Part shown: positions 28,149 through 63,824 of the stretch, one piece after another
Layout of the letters: each line of letters starts with the position of its first letter
How positions within the stretch are numbered: position 1 is the first letter of the stretch
DNA from: Aradus depressus
Taxonomy: Eukaryota > Arthropoda > Insecta > Hemiptera > Aradidae
DNA length: 64,000 nt
Direction: 5' to 3'
Assembly: GCA_963662175.1 (NCBI GenBank)
Contig: OY759214.1
Location: forward strand, 2,976,001-3,040,000
Translations under genes and position numbers: made by a program
The notes under the pieces: generated by a model
Databases searched by the model: none
The model's input: only the letters and a program-made list of their open reading frames with translations
Told to the model about the DNA's origin: nothing

Positions 28149-28920
28149 TGTGATGTACACTACGGAACATTTTTTTAATGAATATTTTAATGAAAAGAGG
28201 TAATTTTTTTTATTATAATCTAATATCATATATATATATTAGATATATATCAAGGTGTTTGAGAAACAAAACAAGAAAACATATAAAAAACAGCTGTGAA
28301 ATAGTGTTAAATGTAATAGAGTCGTGAGCTAGCTCTTAAACGGTGCATGTGGTTTGAGATGTTTTAAATAAAATGAAGTTGAACAATTAGTGAAGAGTTG
28401 ACGGGGTCTGGTTTTTTGTGGTAGAGGCGTCGAGAAGGTACAATTAATAATATATATTTTTCAATATGCCCAAATAAAAAAAGAAATAGTTTTTTAAGTA
28501 TTAATTTAATGTTTTTGTGCCATTGTAAATTTTTGTTTTGTTTGTTCAAATAAGTTTTTTTTAAATTTAAATATGTAAATATAGATAATAACCCAATTAT
28601 TTGTCCTCTTCAAATTATATTCTATTCATCTTCCCTGTTGTCCCAGTAGTATCATTTAAAAAAACCTTTGGATTAGAAATTAATATTATTTAAAATTATT
28701 TAAAAATTGGTATCTCTTTGTGAATCCAAGTGTAAAGTTTGTTTAATTGAATTTTTTTTTTGTTGTATACGTGTACTTTCTTAAAAATTGCACGTCTTAA
28801 ATTATTGATAATATTTTTTTAGGGCAATTTTCGGCAAACTACTGTAGAAATCAAAATTTAAATAAACAAAAGAGATCAAATTTCTACAGGAAATGTGGTA
28901 GCAATCAAGTTTTTATCACA
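28149..28920 (+). repeat. right LTR
   Basis: 772 bp, near-identical to the left LTR; the extra TA is in the 'catatatatatattag' stretch and the last bases read AGTTTTTATCACA against AGATGTTATCACA. Followed by the TTCT target duplication. Confidence 0.93.
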
Positions 28921-28924
28921 TTCT

Positions 28925-29345
28925 ATTAGAGCAACATTATTATAAATAACAATATCATATCTGATCTCTACTCAGTCAATTGTCTCTCATATTTTATAGC
29001 GTGGAGCTTACCGGTGTTTATCCTCTCTATGATAGAATGTGGGAGGGGAGGGAAGGAGTGGGGATAGACCAGTAATCTCTCCTTAGTTACAAAGGACGGT
29101 TCATCTCTACTACTTACCCCCTTTATGGCAGACTTGGAAGAAGACTCCGATGCTTTCTACTGTGATAATTGCTCCAGAAAGGGGAGATAACTATCTGGCT
29201 GTGGAAAGAGCAGAGGTATGATGTCACCTCTTGTTGGCCCTATCTATAATGGACCTCTTGTTGCTTGCCGTGCAGTCTGCAGTCTCCTGTCTGGTGTCTG
29301 CTCAATAAGTCAGTGGACCTTTCCTTCCCTCGCCCTTTCCCAAAA
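28925..29345. other. intergenic, no gene seen
   Basis: Moderately GC-rich, no long frame and no repeat family recognised. Confidence 0.4.
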
Positions 29346-29602
29346 ATTTTTGAAATTTGAATGAAAATTAAAATATTTTAATAAATAAAATTTAAATTAT
29401 TTTATAATAAAAATAAATAAATAAAACCATCTAAAAACTTTAACAATTTAAAATTTCATGGATGCAGACATAAGTTTTTCCGGTTCCCATCTGAGTCACA
29501 ACTCTTTTTTGTTTTGGATGGTTTTATTTATTTATTTGTATTATAAAAAATTTTAAGTTTTATTTACTAAATTATTTTAATTTTCATTCAAATTTCAAAA
29601 AC
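29346..29602. repeat. inverted repeat, AT-rich, about 85-bp arms
   Basis: 'tttttgaaatttgaatgaaaattaaaat' on the left faces its inverse 'attttaattttcattcaaatttcaaaaa' at the right; 'aataaataaataaaaccatc' and 'gatggttttatttatttattt' pair internally. MITE-like, no ORF. Confidence 0.75.
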
Positions 29603-29639
29603 TTTTATTTTATCAGACTGTCTGATGTGAGAGGTCAGA

Positions 29640-29945
29640 CTACATCTTATTTGACAACCTGTGAGACCTATTGTTTTTCAGCCAAATCGACCGCAGGGAA
29701 GGGGGTGATAGGGGGGAGGCTTAACATAAAAACTCTAATAACTGCCGATGTAATGAAATTATCGACACAAAATTTACCATGAGGATTTAAGAACCCCTTT
29801 GTTAGTCAACTGTTGAAAATACTGGCGCAAACGGTCGACTGTTTTTTGTTTTTTTGTTTTTGGGGGGGGGGGGGGGGGGGGGCGAAAAGTTAATTGATTA
29901 TGTCGTCGTGGGGAAGTAAATTGCCGGTGATTCACCGACGATTTC
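29640..29945. repeat. repeat B with a G-homopolymer
   Basis: Contains 'tttttcagccaaatcgaccgcaggg', 'aactctaataactgccgatgtaatga' and ends 'gtggggaagtaaattgccggtgattcaccgacgat'. A run of about 20 G at 29862-29882 interrupts it. Confidence 0.82.
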
Positions 29946-30429
29946 TCTACTTTTATCATACAAATAATTAATTAAATGAAAATTCGAAAATAAATTGATG
30001 TATAAGTAAATTAAGTGAATAAATTATGAGGGTTAATAATGAAAAAGGGGGATGTGGCCATAACTCAGAAAGGGTGGGGAGGGGAGGGGAGGGGATGTTG
30101 ACTCTCCACCCCCACCCCCACCCCCACCCCCACCCCCACCCCCATCCCTCTTTTCGGCTCTTATTTATTCATTTATTTATTAATATTATCAATAGAGCTT
30201 CTGTGAGATTGATTTATTTGAAATTATATGACAGTGGGGGGTCATCATTCAAAGAGGACAAGTTCTACTTCCCCACACAAAAGTTGTATAGTGCAAGTTG
30301 AGTGATCAGTCAGAAATTGTCTATAATAGAGTTTTCTACCTGGAATTGGTAGAAAGGTACATGCCCATCTCGCTCTCTCTCTTTGTAACCAATTTAACGA
30401 TTTGGATGACTTCTGAATCCTTATATATA
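29946..30429. other. intergenic; CCCCCA microsatellite and repeat B fragment
   Basis: Bases about 30111-30147 are a CCCCCA hexamer repeat, six to seven units. Bases about 30255-30420 carry decayed repeat B blocks ('acttccccaca', 'gatcagtcagaaatt', 'catctcgctctctctctttg'). Confidence 0.55.
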
Positions 30430-30870
30430 CAGGGTGTGTCAGCAACCTCTGCCAATAATTCACGATATGGTTCTTCACTTCATTTGGAACAAAAAAGTTC
30501 TAATAAACCATGGTCCGATTCGTTCACCTTCAAAAGTTATTCTTGATTTCGTAAAATTTTCAATTTTCCTACTTTTTCTCATAAAATCGATTATATCTCA
30601 AAATGTATTTGTCATCATGTGTTTCTTAAACTTCTTTGGGATGTTCCACTGTTGGTTAATTCAGACATTTCTTCCAGAAGTGTCTTCTTATTTTTTCCGA
30701 CAATATTTCGGGACTCTTCTCCACTGTGAGATAATATAGTGACCGGAAGAAGGGACGTGAAAGTGTCCCGAAAGAAGGGACGTGAAAGTGTCCCGAAATA
30801 TTGTCGGAAAAAATAAGAAGACACCTCTGGAGGAAATGCCGGAATTAACCAACAGTATTTGTCATCAATC
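30430..30870. mobile_element. fold-back/MITE-like element
   Basis: Starts ACAGGGTGTGTCAGCAACC, the same CAGGGTGT opening as the fold-back at 8524. An inverted repeat pairs 30650-30720 ('tgttggttaattcagacatttcttcc..') with 30788-30865 ('..aaatgccggaattaaccaacag'); the loop holds a 28-base direct duplication 'gaagggacgtgaaagtgtcccgaaa'. Confidence 0.65.
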
Positions 30871-31184
30871 AAATTCAATTACACCATTGGAAACAGCATT
30901 AAATTTCCTATATGGGACAGAAGTTTTATTTAAATTTAATTTATTATTGGTTTTTACAGCGACTTCAAGCTCAACTCTACAGCGCTTCGACTGTTAAAAA
31001 CAACTTTTGAATGGTGTTTTCTTACAATTTCTTCAAGGGCGTACGGTCCGATGACGGAAAGAATATCTACATTTTACCAGCGTTCCAATAAATATCTTTT
31101 TTTTTTTTTTTGTCAAAGAAATTGCGAAAGTAATGTAAAAACGACGAAATGCAAAATTGTGAACTGTGAGAAAAATACCTGGCA
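30871..31184. other. intergenic, no gene seen
   Basis: T-run at 31098-31112; nothing recognised. Confidence 0.4.
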
Positions 31185-31515
31185 TTGTACTTCCCCAGAA
31201 CAAATTAATCGATTACTTTATCGTCTCCCTCTGACCATTAGCGCTAATCTTCAATAGTAGCTCCTAGATCCTCATACTAAATGTGTCCATAAATTCATTA
31301 CATGGGCAGTTATTGTGATTTTTGTGTCGAGCCTCCCCCCTCATCCCCATTCCCTCCTGTCGATTCCGCTGAAAATTAATACGTGTCTATAGGGAGTTAT
31401 CGTGTTCACCGACACATGAACAGTCATCAAAACATGAAATTCCGTTGAAAACTCAGCATCGAGTTTTTCACCGATTACATAACTTACCCTATACATCGTA
31501 TAGCTGGGGAAGTTA
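31185..31515. repeat. repeat B copy
   Basis: Starts 'tgtacttccccagaacaaattaatcgattac' and ends 'acttaccctatacatcgtatagctggggaagtt', with the expected interior ('gggcagttattgtgatttttgtgtcgagcc'). Confidence 0.82.
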
Positions 31516-31809
31516 AATTAATAAATTCAGGGTATAATCAAACTTGAGGGGGGGGGGGGGGGGGGGGGGGGTAAAAGACCCTTGTGACTAGGATGTGTGG
31601 GGAACAGTGAGCTAACAGGGGGAGAGGGGTAGTGTTACAATTAGCTTGAAGAGGGGGAATTTGTAACAATCATCGAATGTAGGAGGGGGACATCATTGTT
31701 CCATCAACAATAGTCGGAGAGAGGGGGGAAATATGAGTTGGAAATTAGGGGATTTGTAAAGACAACTGGACTTGTTCATTGCAGGACTCGACAGTGCATT
31801 GGGACATCA
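31516..31809. other. intergenic with G-homopolymer
   Basis: A run of about 22 G lies at 31550-31571. No gene. Confidence 0.4.
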
Positions 31810-31930
31810 GAAATGTACAGGTCGCTCAGTCTTTGGACTTGAGTTGCATGGTCTTACCACAGTTAAGGGTTCGAATCCCGACCGAGAGAGATTTTATTTC
31901 TTTAGCTATGGATGTTATGTAAATAACCAA
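31810..31930 (+). mobile_element. tRNA-derived SINE head, second family
   Basis: GGTCGCTCAGTCTTTGGACT fits an A box and GGGTTCGAATCCCGACC about 45 bases later is a near-perfect B box. The 3' part differs from SINE-A. It lacks a cloverleaf acceptor pairing that I can draw, so it is not called a tRNA gene. Confidence 0.55.
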
Positions 31931-31964
31931 TAACACCGTTATAGAGGTATGGCTAATATGTACA

Positions 31965-32715
31965 GTTCAGTTGTCGGTGAATCATCGGCTATGTACTTCT
32001 CCAGGGCTATATACTTCTCCCGCGCTATGTACTTCTCCAGCGCTATGTACTTCTCCCGCGCTATGTACTTCTCCAGCGCTATGTACTTCTCCCGCGCTAT
32101 GTACTTCTCCAGCGCTATGTACTTCTCCACTTCTCCCGCGCTATGTACTTCTCCAGCGCTATGTACTTCTCCAGCACAAATTAATTATGTTTTCGCTCTC
32201 CCTCCAATGCCAATTGACCGTTTAGAAGAAATGCCAAACTCAATATTTGACTTACAAAGTGGCTTCTCAATCATCATACTAAATTATATATATATATATA
32301 AATACATTCAATACATAGGCAGTTAATAGGTATTCAAGTCAACCCCCCCCCCCCCCCCCCCCCCTCGTAACTGCTCCTCCTTATCCCTTCGGCTGAAAAT
32401 CAGTAGGTGTCATCCTTACAGGGATTTGAATTTACATATGAAATTTCGAATCAATATACATTCTATTCTAAAAAAGCAGTTATTAGAGATTTTATGTTAA
32501 GCCCTAATCCCCCTTCCCATCGGCCGGTTTGACTGAAAATCAATAGGTGTCGTTCAGAGAGGATTCAGGATACTTATAAAATGTTGTGTGGATACAATTC
32601 ATTGGGGAGTTATCGTGTTGACAGACACACACAAACAGAAATGTTTGAGAACTGCGCACTGAACATTGGACCGATTACATCACTTCACCTTTACATTGAT
32701 TAGCTGGGGAAGTAA
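31965..32715. repeat. repeat B with an expanded 5' end
   Basis: Starts 'gtcggtgaatcatcggctatgtacttctccag', continues after an 18-bp array with 'cacaaattaattatgttttcgctctccctcc', and ends 'tagctggggaagtaa'. A C-run at about 32343-32364 replaces the 'gagttgaacccccctcc' segment. Confidence 0.85.
31985..32175. repeat. 18-bp minisatellite, about 10 copies
   Basis: Unit GCTATGTACTTCTCCAGC alternating with a ...CCCGC form, a 36-base higher-order period. The unit is the terminal TGTACTTCCCCAG block of repeat B. Frames across it (M-Y-F-S-S-A repeats) are not genes. Confidence 0.93.
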
Positions 32716-32861
32716 AAAAAAGTTATTCATTGTTGATCTAGAGTGGTCCGGGACAAGTTCCTATTTTGTAGACCAGTTCAGTTTAAATCTGATCAATAAT
32801 AATTCATTGAGTAATCTAGACTTTGGAAATATTTTTTATAAATATAAAACCTCTCAATATA

Positions 32862-33135
32862 TAGGTTAGGTTTTATGACTCATGCCCGGGCTTTAACTGC
32901 GAGGTCATATCGCCTACTACCAGAGCGCTCTTTCGTCACTCTGGTGGACATGAGCCCGACTCTACTGTGGGAGTCCTTAATTTTGCCTAGTCCAAATTTT
33001 TATTCACCTAGGGTAGAGGTCTTTAACGAGTACCTGATATTGTATAGGCTAGGGACCATTGCTTAATGTCCCATCCGAAGGACGGCGTGCTTAAGTTTAT
33101 TTTACCTCCCAGATAAAATAAACTAAGGGCCTGAT
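32862..33135 (-). mobile_element. SINE-A, minus strand
   Basis: Starts with the tail inverse 'taggttaggttttatgactcatgcccggg' and runs through the whole body to 'cttaagtttattttacctcccagataaaataaactaagggcc'. The tRNA head beyond it is lost. Confidence 0.87.
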
Positions 33136-33299
33136 CGTGATCGTACAGTCAATTACGATGTAAATAGTTACGTTCAGTGTTTATTTGGTTCAGTTTTCGA
33201 ATATTTGATTTTGAATTAACTTTTAAAATGTAAGTACTTTCGGACTACGGTGATTTTTGGAGTCCTAAATTATGCCTATCCAGGTTTATTCACCTCACA

Positions 33300-33520
33300 A
33301 TTTTGAGTCGAATTGGCTTAAGGTGAGGTGGGCAGACGAGTTGTTCCTCGAAATTCCTTAGTAACTGTCGACGTAACGAATATATCAAAAGAAAATTTAG
33401 TTTGATAATTCAGATATCTCTGAGTAAGACATCTTTAAATTATTTTCAACTAAATTGGATTCAGAGGGAGAGAGGAAACTTAGTTGATTTATAATACATT
33501 GCCGTGATTCACCGACCTAT
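33300..33520. repeat. repeat B, decayed
   Basis: 'gtaactgtcgacgtaacgaatatatc', 'caactaaattgg', 'gaggaaacttagttgattta' and 'cattgccgtgattcaccgacc' are in family order. A SINE-A scrap lies just upstream at about 33255-33298. Confidence 0.7.
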
Positions 33521-34811
33521 CTTTAAGAACGAGATAGACTTCATGTTGAGGTGGGGGTATATCAATGCCTTGCTGGCTTCAGTATCCATTTTCCAGTTCT
33601 CTTTCATATCCCTCCCTATTTAAGTATAACTTCGCTATCGATTTTACGCCAGACTGCACGATTCCATGTATTTCCTCAGTTGTGATTCCCGGGTTTTACT
33701 TTACCTTTTGGAAAACATAATCAATATGAAACTATTTTCTCTTATTGATAGAAAAGATTTTCTATATTTTTATCAAGTCTTAATCCATGGACTAAGTCTA
33801 TGACCTAGGGAGTGTCACCACTGGGTGATTTCTCCCCTCATGACATTTTGACATTGCCATTATGTCTGTATTAGCATATTTGCTTGTTGTATATATTTTT
33901 ATACAGTTGTAAATATCTCTTTGTAAATTTAAAAAAAAAAAAAAAAAAAGTCTATGATAGTGTAATTTAACTGATTTTATTTTTTTTTTTCTTTTTCTGA
34001 AAACTGAAATTTTAAAACATACCGAAACATGGTCGAGTTATAATTATATATTACTATGTATATTGTTATTTAGTAAGTTGTAGCTCGCAATTCGAAAATT
34101 GGCAATAAAATAATATAACAATTTATTTAAAATGAAGTTTTTGGCGACTCTATGTAAACAAAACTTCTTTTATGCTTAGAACTATACAAGACATCATTTA
34201 ATGTATACCCTGTTTCTGTCAAAAGCCGAATTCAGGAAATGCGCGGTAACCAGAGAGTGCGTGATAGGGTTAGGAGTTTCGCGTTCTGCCCAGGAAATTC
34301 TAGAAGATCCTTTAGACCACCTGGTAAAAAGATATTTATACGCTCTTTACGACACTAAGTGTCTCGTAAAGTGCTTTACAGTTTTCAATAAAGAGCATTT
34401 AAGTCTTTAATAACCAGGTGGCCTTAAAGGGATTTAAGAGTCTTAAAGGGATTTTGTAACGCAGCAATAAATTTGGGGAAAAATCCGGTACGTGATAAGT
34501 AAAATATATTTCAATATAATTGTTCAAAACCTCTTATTTAACCTTTTTCAATTCCTCGGAATCGCAACAGATTTCTCGGGAATAGCTGAAAAAAAAAAGT
34601 TCGGAAATTCCCGGTAAATTTGTCCCAATTTCCAGGAATGAGACAATATTAAATAACAAGTTTTGAACTATGATATTAATGTAACTCTAGTATTCGAACA
34701 TTTATAATTGAACCAACAATGTTGAAGTTGATTTCACTATAATGCCAATGTTTTTGGAAAATTTGAACAAGTGGCACCTACTCTACTGACATGTGTGTTG
34801 CTGTATTGCAG
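33521..34811. other. region upstream of the host gene
   Basis: AT-rich with an A-run at 33930-33948. At 34346-34373 lies a hairpin (CTTTACGACACTAAGTGTC paired with its inverse), inside a wider inverted repeat whose arms 'accacctggt' (34317) and 'accaggtgg' (34415) face each other. A polypyrimidine-AG acceptor at 34810-34811 shows that an untranslated first exon must lie upstream, but I cannot locate it or a promoter. Confidence 0.5.
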
Positions 34812-34820
34812 GTTGCTATA

Positions 34821-34846
34821 ATGAAGGGGGTGAAGGATAGGACACT

Positions 34847-34850
<4 letters not shown>
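34821..34850 (+). promoter_or_regulatory. upstream ORF overlapping the host start codon
   Basis: ATG AAG GGG GTG ... CTA TGA encodes nine residues in the 5' leader. Its TGA (34848-34850) overlaps the host ATG (34847-34849) as ATGA. Such an arrangement can couple translation of the main frame to termination on the small one. Confidence 0.6.
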
Positions 34851-59460
<24,610 letters not shown>

Positions 59461-60122
59461 CTTTAACGCCTGTGTATAAATAGGCGTTCAAAAGGTTTTT
59501 TAAATGTAATTATGTATTAGGATAAATTGAAAATAACATTGTTTTTTTGTTCATCTTTTTTTAAAATATATATATTTTTTTTGTAAATATTTTTTTTAAC
59601 TAATAATTTTTATAATTATTCTTTAGGTTTTTAAAATGTTTATCTAGGTTAATTGGGGGCTTTGGGGTTTAATATCCTGTCAATATAGGTGAATTTTAAA
59701 ATATTTAATTTTCTACAAGAAAATGAGATTGTTTTGTAGCAAAATGGTTTAAATATTGTTGCACTTTCTTCATTTCCATAAATGAAATGTATAGGGAAAC
59801 TAACCATTGAGAAATTCCAAGGAATATTATTTAAAATGTAAACTGGATTGTATGAATGTTGTTTTTATTTAATATTTAGAATTTTTCTAGAATATTTCTT
59901 GCTATTTCAAATTTCTGTTAGAACAAGAATGCCTGCAATGCTTTCACAACGCACACTTTTTTTGATTATTTATAACCGATAAATATTTATGGAAAAACAT
60001 GGAAAGAAAAACTTTGTAAAAAACCCGTTTTTGCTACATTATTTAATGTATTTAAAAAAGGATCAACGAAAAATTAGGCCAATTGAATTTTTATATTTAA
60101 ATTTAAGTTGTAGCTAAATAAA
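59461..60122 (+). other. host gene 3' UTR (inferred)
   Basis: AT-rich, no repeat family recognised, runs to the first AATAAA. Confidence 0.45.
60117..60122 (+). terminator. candidate poly(A) signal
   Basis: AATAAA followed within 40 bases by a GT-rich stretch ('gtgagagatgtgttttattg'). First canonical signal after the stop codon, giving a 3' UTR of about 680 bases. Confidence 0.5.
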
Positions 60123-61237
60123 AGATGGAATGTGTGAGATGAGTTAAGTGAGAGATGTGTTTTATTGTACGTAAATTGTTATTATAACGGTTTATCTACC
60201 TTTGTATGTATGAGTTATTAAATTGGTACAGTTTTTCTTAAGTTTGAAGTAATTTCAACCTTATTTTGGTGCTTTCTAAAGCTCAAACATTATTTATTAC
60301 CCCTCTCTTTAAAAGGGTTCATATCTCAACTGCTGGTTTCATATACAAAATTTTGAGTCGATAAATTTATATTGGTCCTTTCTTGACTTGAAAAGGTTTT
60401 AGAGTAAACTCTCTTCTTTTCTTTGGCCGGTTTGTTTGAAAATGAATATCTTGTTTTCTGTGACTTGCCCTGGCGCGACTCAACTTCGGGAGTCCTAAAT
60501 TGTATTGTGCCCAGGGTAGCGGGTTTTAACATGGCTCGGACGTCCCATTCGAAGGGCCTCTTGCTCAAGGTTAATGTACCTTCCAGATCTTGTGTACAGC
60601 AGCAGAGGTAGTATGCTGTCCTTTTGGTACCCTACTCGTATTGTGATGTTCTATAAGAGCCGGTCGATCAGTGCTATGGACACTATCATTAAACATCCTC
60701 TCCTCAACATGATTTGGGGTTTCGAATCCTTATTTATTTATTGTACAACAGCTGAATGTTTATTCCAATGCTTTTCCAAATGCTCGAGTAGCCAGTAGAT
60801 GGAGACGTCAGCTCCTTTATTCACCTTTTGTGTCCTCTCACATTTTTACCTCGTTTTTTCTACATATTTGTTAATTATTCACTCTCCAGTCGTGATAAAA
60901 GACCTGTACCAATTTTATACTAATTGTACATACAGGAACATGCCAACATTTTGGCAAATTTATACTAGCTTCTAATATAAATTGTTATTTTATTTTTTTA
61001 ATTCATTTATTAATGACAAAGTCTTATTTTAAATAAAAATAAAGTGAACCATTTTTTGAAAGAATGGTAAGAAAGGAGATGAAGAGTCACCCTTTTAATA
61101 TCTATTTATTAGCAATAATTAAAATATATTTATTATTAATACAGTATAATTCTACAATGTCCTAACTTTTTTTTTAAATATTTTAATTCCTAAAGTAATA
61201 CCTCTACTTAGTGTTCAGTTCCACAAAATATGTGATA
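60123..61237. other. intergenic downstream, with SINE-A scrap
   Basis: A decayed minus-strand SINE-A is at about 60463-60600 ('gggagtcctaaattgtattgtgcccagg' to 'ggacgtcccattcgaagggcctcttgctcaagg'). A repeat B block precedes it. The rest is AT-rich and unrecognised. Confidence 0.5.
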
Positions 61238-61498
61238 TATTATATCGAGGGCTTACAAACAAAAGGCACTAAGTCATGGCGTTTTATATCATTTTTTTTT
61301 TTTTTTAATATATTTTGATTGAGTAAAACATGTAAAAAACATACTATTCCCAAGCATATACTTTTCAACCTAAAGTAATTACCAAAATAATTTGTAGCAA
61401 AATTAAGGAAGTGGTTTGAATATTAAAATTGTCCATAACTCAAAACCATCTTTTCAGACTTAGTGCCTTTCGCTTGTAAGTCCACGATATATAGCACA
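61238..61498. mobile_element. MITE-like element with about 40-bp inverted ends
   Basis: 'tatcgagggcttacaaacaaaaggcactaagtc' at the left faces 'gacttagtgcctttcgcttgtaagtccacgata' at the right. No ORF; interior AT-rich with a T-run. Confidence 0.75.
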
Positions 61499-61799
61499 TC
61501 TAGAACTAAACGTTTGTGACTTGGGGAATATACATGTGTTGTTAATGAAATGCATTGTATACATCTCAACGTCATTGTATACATCTCAACTGTCAGGATT
61601 CACTAGTTTGACAGATAGGAGACCGCACGCGAAAACAGTAAGGTTTTTGGATTACCTTCGAAATCCTAAATATTTAGAAACATTTTCACACTTGATGGTA
61701 ATACGTAGAAGTATATTAATTCACCAAATTCAATGACGGGATTTCTAAAGAAATGGAATTTTCTATTTACGAACAGGTTTTCATTATTCTGACTCGGTT

Positions 61800-62235
61800 A
61801 GCTGGTGATCCTGAAGTTCCCTAGCCGCCCACACTTCACTGTGATGCGCCACCGGTCGGCATTCTTCACCAGTTCATGTCCACCCGTGGTCTTCCCGAGA
61901 TCTGGTTCCTTAGTCCCATGTCTCCTATGGTCGGCTGCGGTCCGCTTCTCTTCGTGTGCTCAGCCTCCTGTCTTTCATGTCTGCTACTACGATCTGATAT
62001 TGCCACAAGATGTCCCTCAGCTCCCTGTTTGTTGCGCATCTCCAGATTTGAGGTGAGACTTCAGGCGTGCAGAAGTCTTCTGTCCACCTCTTCCAAGTTC
62101 CTCTGGAGTCGAGTGAGTTGCCTGACAGGGGGGGACGCTTGCTCCTACCTTTGCTATATGCCAGTCGACCTAGGTTTGGGTGTGCGATATTTTGACGTAG
62201 GATTCTTGAGAGATAATTCTGCCATCGGACCAATA
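61800..62235 (-). pseudogene. RTE-type LINE fragment, decayed
   Basis: The minus strand reads ATNRELRDILWQYQIVVADM then KDRRL, which parallels the NRELRDLYGDSDLVSVIKQA-RLRWLGHVERM segment of the RTE copy at 55886-56680. Frame is broken at both ends. Confidence 0.6.
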
Positions 62236-62854
62236 CCTCTTCATTTATTTGCTATTTCTTTTTAATTTTAACTTTTTCTAAAGTAAGAATGCAAATACAA
62301 TTTATTTTTACAATTCCTTGATTCAGATAATTACTTTTAGTTAATTTATAATATAATATTCTTGAATTTATTGTCTGAAATTCTACTGTATTAATAAAAC
62401 TAAAGATAAAAGGCACAAAAAAGGCACCGTTGTTTACAAGTTGTGATAACTAGGATAGAATTTTTATTATCATTATTTTTAATTTTTAAAATAAATATCA
62501 GTAAATATCTCTTTTGAATTATTTGTATGTGTTAATAGTTAGGTGAATATTAAACTATTTTTGGTTTTTTATTTATAAGTGAAAAACAATCATGAGTGCA
62601 CATTTTACTTTTGTGCATTCTCTTTTAAAAAAATAAGATTTATTAGTTATCATTGCATTGTATTGTGTACATAAACTAGGTACCGAAGGACCCTGGATGT
62701 ATGATCCAAAATTTCAGGAATATATATTTGAGAAGCCAAAGTGAGAGAAGTTATTGCAAAAAAAGAAATTCCGAAATATATTAACTTTTTATATTCGTTT
62801 CAGTTATAACCTGTCATTAAAGTTGACTGAAGAAGACCGAAAATTTCATGTCGA
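62236..62854. other. intergenic, no gene seen
   Basis: AT-rich; nothing recognised. Confidence 0.4.
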
Positions 62855-62995
62855 TATATTCATTCTATCGGGATATATTATATTCTGAGACAGCCGTTTT
62901 ATTTATTTTTTGTAATTTTTGGATTCAAGGGTTCGAAAAATGCAGAAATCAATATCGAATTTTTGACCGATTTCATCCTCAACTTCCCCATTGGA
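62855..62995. repeat. repeat B fragment
   Basis: 'catgtcgatatattcattctatcgggatatatta' and 'aatcaatatcgaatttttgaccgatttcatcctcaacttcccca'. Confidence 0.65.
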
Positions 62996-63274
62996 AGTTT
63001 CACTACCGCCGCCACTGGCAGTAGGAGAGACCAGGGGTACTTTGGACAGGTTTTATATTTCCAGCCTTACCATGTTGTCTGGGTCAGGATGGGCACTCTT
63101 CGTCTCCCCTCCTCATCCTGACAACGAGCATTGCCAAATGCAGGGATTAATTCCTAAGCGAAGGGAGAATCGTGCCCTTATAGGGATCCCTAGGGCAAAG
63201 ATAGGGACTTTGCGCTTTTGTTGTAGAGAGGATTTTATTGTGAAGTTTGGAGATTTTATGTAATTTCATTTTTT

Positions 63275-63309
<35 letters not shown>

Positions 63310-63824
63310 CGAACTGTTTTTTCTTACAGATTATAATATTCAGAACTATGATATCAAATTGAACCATCTAGTATCGATTATCCTAATAGGTGATGAACAG
63401 GTTGTTAACAACAAACAAAAGTAGGCTTGTTATTACTTTATTATACTGAATGTTAAAACAAAAGATGTTAAGAACAACAACTGCTACATGTGTCCCCATT
63501 TAGGAGAAGCATTTGTGCAACGCAGTTCTTGATATCGAACCTGACGCAGCGCACAATATTAATAACAAAACAGCGATCAGTATTCATAGTTATTCAGATA
63601 ATTTACTTTGTTGAATCCCAGGGCTGTTTATTTTCCTAATAACTGTAAACTCAATATGATTTTTTGGGACCAACCGCGGTCTTATAACGGACAAGGCACT
63701 TTTAAAACGCCTATCATGAATCAGAAATTTATTTTAAAAAGTAAGGATATTTCTACTAGATTGTAGGAGAAAATCGGGATTTTCATAAAGGGAGGTAGGG
63801 AATTAAGTCTGTTTAATTTATCCC
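62996..63824. other. intergenic; TA microsatellite
   Basis: A GC-richer 90-codon frame (62991-63263) has no motif. TA repeat at about 63279-63307. Otherwise AT-rich. Confidence 0.4.

Larger units (their letters stand above)
23810..28920 (+). mobile_element. non-autonomous LTR retrotransposon, complete
   Basis: Two direct LTRs (23810-24579 and 28149-28920) with inverted ends TGTGAT/ATCACA bracket a 3.6-kb interior, and a 4-bp target duplication TTCT sits at 23806-23809 and 28921-28924, as expected for Ty3/Gypsy-type integration. The LTRs differ only by a TA dinucleotide and two or three bases near the 3' end, so insertion is recent. A polypurine tract lies directly upstream of the right LTR. 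The interior holds one coiled-coil ORF; protease, reverse transcriptase, RNase H and integrase are absent. It must rely on another element's enzymes. Confidence 0.92.

Noticed and set aside
30111..30147. Telomeric repeat
   Set aside because: CCCCCA units are not the insect TTAGG repeat; a simple microsatellite.
31810..31880. tRNA gene
   Set aside because: Good B box, but no complete cloverleaf by eye; treated as a SINE head.
31949..32326. Frames with M-Y-F-S-S-A and C-T-S-P-A-L repeats
   Set aside because: Products of the 18-bp array.
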